64,000 nt of DNA from Paenibacillus plantiphilus (GTDB lineage: Bacteria; Bacillota; Bacilli; Paenibacillales; Paenibacillaceae): the NCBI RefSeq assembly GCF_927798095.1, contig NZ_CAKMMF010000013.1, forward strand, positions 1 through 64,000. The letters run 5' to 3'. Below the pieces are notes generated by a model. It was given only the letters and a program-made list of their open reading frames with translations, was not told where the DNA came from and searched no databases. A program made the translations under genes and the position numbers. Shown piece by piece: positions 62,137 through 64,000 of the stretch. How positions within the stretch are numbered: position 1 is the first letter of the stretch; every line of letters starts with the position of its first letter.

Positions 62137-63480
62137 ATGCGTAAAATAACGGTTATCGGTACAGGTTATGTCGGTCTAGTGTCAGGGGCATGCTTCTCGG
62201 AGATTGGCAACAGGGTAATATGCTGTGATGTGGATGAGAACAAAATCAACAGGCTGCGCCGTGGTGAAATTCCGATTTACGAGCCGGGTTTGCAGGAGCT
62301 GGTCGAGCGCAATGCGAAGGCAGAGCGGCTCTATTTCACAACAGAGGTCGGAGAGGCGATTGAGTCGTCGGATATTATTTATATTGCTGTAGGCACTCCG
62401 ATGTCAGAGACGGGCGAGGCGGATATGCGATATGTCATGTCTGCTGCGAAGAAGATTGGCGAGCATCTCAACGGGCATAAGATCATCGTGAACAAAAGCA
62501 CAGTCCCCGTCGGGACAGGCGAGCTGGTACGCGAAGTCATTCAGGCCAATAAGAAGGTTCCGTGGACGCGGTTCGACGTCGTCTCCAATCCTGAGTTTCT
62601 GCGCGAAGGCTCGGCTATTGCCGATTGCATGAGCATGGACCGGGCGATTATCGGCTCCGACAATCAAGAGGCGGCAGATGTTATAGCAGAGCTTCATGCT
62701 CCTTTCAAAACAAGAATTTTCTTCACCGATCTGGAGAGCGCCGAGATGATCAAATATGCGGCGAATACGTTCCTCGCTACGAAAATCTCCTTTATTAATG
62801 CAATAGCCAACATATGCGAGCGTGTCGGGGCGAACGTTGCGGACGTTTCTGCTGGCATGGGATTGGATTCGCGGATCGGCAGTAAATTTCTGCAGGCGGG
62901 AATTGGCTACGGCGGCTCTTGTTTTCCGAAGGACACGTATGCGTTAGCGCATATTTCAGACAAGGCGGGCTATGATTTTGAGCTGCTGAAGTCGGTCATT
63001 CGAACGAACCAGAAGCAGCGCTATATTGTCATGGACAAGCTGCGGGAAGCGGTTGGCGGATTGGCTGGAAAGCAGGTGGCTGTCCTTGGACTGGCGTTCA
63101 AGCCGGAAACGGACGATATGCGTTATGCGCCGTCGCTTACGATTGTGCCGGAGCTGCTGAAGCAAGGCGCATCTGTACGGGCGTATGATCCTATCGCGTC
63201 CGATTCCGCCAAACGCGAGCTGCCATCCGGCGTGCACTATTATGAACGGCTGGAGCAGGCAGTGAATGGCGCCGATGTTTGTGTCATTCTGACGGAGTGG
63301 CAGAGTGTAGTGTCGATGGATCTTGCGCTCATTCGCAGCCTGATGAAGCATCCGGTTATTATAGACGGCCGCAACTGCTTCGACCTGCAGGTGATGGAAC
63401 GGTTCGGGTTCGAGTATCATTCCGTTGGTCGACCTCCTGTTAATATGGCGGAGAGAGATCGTCAATCCGTTAATCTATAG
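62137..63480 (+). CDS. UDP-glucose 6-dehydrogenase
   Basis: 447 residues of the Ugd/TuaD family: NAD-binding KITVIGTGYVGLVSGACFSE, NKSTVPVGTGELVREV, SNPEFLREGSAIAD, central Lys/Asn in EMIKYAANTFLATKISFINA, catalytic Cys in GYGGSCFPKDTYAL and the C-terminal domain with LGLAFKPETDDMRYAPS. It oxidises UDP-glucose to UDP-glucuronate, feeding the epimerase at 55446. It begins directly after the galU stop (no gap). Conserved tyrosines suggest possible control by the BY-kinase, as known for Ugd in Bacillus (inference). Confidence 0.94.
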   Translation: MRKITVIGTGYVGLVSGACFSEIGNRVICCDVDENKINRLRRGEIPIYEPGLQELVERNAKAERLYFTTEVGEAIESSDIIYIAVGTPMSETGEADMRYVMSAAKKIGEHLNGHKIIVNKSTVPVGTGELVREVIQANKKVPWTRFDVVSNPEFLREGSAIADCMSMDRAIIGSDNQEAADVIAELHAPFKTRIFFTDLESAEMIKYAANTFLATKISFINAIANICERVGANVADVSAGMGLDSRIGSKFLQAGIGYGGSCFPKDTYALAHISDKAGYDFELLKSVIRTNQKQRYIVMDKLREAVGGLAGKQVAVLGLAFKPETDDMRYAPSLTIVPELLKQGASVRAYDPIASDSAKRELPSGVHYYERLEQAVNGADVCVILTEWQSVVSMDLALIRSLMKHPVIIDGRNCFDLQVMERFGFEYHSVGRPPVNMAERDRQSVNL

Positions 63481-63525
63481 ATTAACGAGCAAGCGTTCAT
63501 AATCGATCCTGGGAGGTGATGCCTG

Positions 63526-64000
63526 ATGAAGCATGAGCCTGAGGAGAAGATTGTAAAAGCGCCAAGGTGGCGGCGATGGCTGTTGATTTTCGGCGCGATG
63601 ATGCTGCTGCTATTTGGAGCGGTGTGGTATGCCTATGATCGCATGACGGACCATCTGCTGGAAGTGCTCATGGAAGAGTCGCTGCCTCTTAACGAGACTA
63701 CAGAGCTGGCGGGAGCTGCAAGTCGGAATTCGGAGCAGGAGGATTCTGTTTCGAATAAGACCCCAAGGACGGCTAGTCAGCCAATAGGGGACGATTCAGT
63801 TGATGCAGCTTCGAACCCATCCTCCACAAGCCAAGGAACGGGGGCTGAAGAAGATGCAGCTGCAAGCAGCAATCAGCCCAATGGTGAGAATGGGACCAAT
63901 GCGGGCAATCAGTCTAGTGACGAGAATATAGGGTCCAATGCTGGCAACCAGCCGAGTGCTGAGAATGGAGCTCATACAGGGAAGAAGTCAGGTTCTGCAA
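63526..64000 (+). CDS. Single-pass membrane-anchored protein, 3' end outside window
   Basis: GGGAGGTGAT before ATG 63526 gives a strong start, and the frame stays open to the window edge (158 residues visible). A short basic N-terminus (APRWRR) is followed by one TM anchor (WLLIFGAMMLLLFGAVWYAY), then a long extracytoplasmic region that is Asn/Gly/Ser/Glu-rich and of low complexity, with three 12-13-residue repeats of the type NQPSAENG...AG from about residue 113. No domain is visible yet. It is the seventeenth gene of the EPS locus, so an envelope or EPS-attachment role is possible. Confidence 0.8.
   Translation, partial: MKHEPEEKIVKAPRWRRWLLIFGAMMLLLFGAVWYAYDRMTDHLLEVLMEESLPLNETTELAGAASRNSEQEDSVSNKTPRTASQPIGDDSVDAASNPSSTSQGTGAEEDAAASSNQPNGENGTNAGNQSSDENIGSNAGNQPSAENGAHTGKKSGSA

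Overview
The window reads as chromosome of a spore-forming Firmicute, most likely Paenibacillus or a close relative. Pointers are a large surface protein with three SLH domains, a gerA-type germination operon, a CwlD-like amidase, yqhG/yqhH and yqzE homologues, a 7TM-DISM hybrid kinase, and an exopolysaccharide (EPS) locus built like Bacillus eps but with more genes. I see no rRNA, tRNA, CRISPR array, transposase or prophage gene.

Layout. 1-3695: 3' part of the SLH surface protein. 3887-6970 (-): large hybrid histidine kinase. 7123-13321: a tiny Gly-rich repeat protein, envelope enzymes (divergent polysaccharide deacetylase, CwlD-like amidase), yqzE, an unknown exported protein and the yqhH-yqhG pair. 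13357-20301: a small unknown ORF, class II ribonucleotide reductase, an EamA transporter, a membrane protein, an NlpC/P60 peptidase and two DinB proteins. 20534-32307: a stress-type SDR, a PAS kinase/response regulator pair, a chemosensory operon (MCP, CheW, CheA, CheR, CheB; no CheY in view) and a Bax-inhibitor-like protein. 32461-42418: a small hydrophilic protein, a 1 kb repeat-filled gap, the germination operon (-), a PQQ-type propeller protein, a small basic protein, an LplT-like transporter, a DUF2569 protein and a Tat-exported phosphoesterase. 42423-43346 (-): AEC carrier.

43985-64000 (+) is one EPS locus. It has a CpsB-type phosphatase, chain-length modulator and tyrosine kinase; a membrane 4,6-dehydratase, DegT aminotransferase and PglD-like acetyltransferase (together the bacillosamine-type route, as EpsC/N/M); a phosphoglycosyl transferase fused to a GT4 glycosyltransferase; two more glycosyltransferases; flippase; putative polymerase; pyruvyltransferase; O-acyltransferase; and GalU, Ugd and UDP-glucuronate 4-epimerase supplying uronic acids. 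I infer a Wzx/Wzy-type acidic polymer starting from an N-acetylated diamino sugar and decorated with pyruvate and acyl groups.

The features most worth a second look are these. (1) CheA and CheR form one open frame only because of a frameshift near 29338; the original cheA end and the overlapping cheR start are still readable in the DNA. (2) Two loci 26 kb apart carry diverged tandem repeats with the same architecture: 113-bp units with two hairpins 62 bp apart. (3) The EPS locus holds an unusual density of tandem repeats (7, 48, 9, 18, 113 and 5 bp units within 12 kb), three of them in-frame inside enzymes. (4) A (GA)9 dinucleotide run lies at the start of the LplT-like gene.
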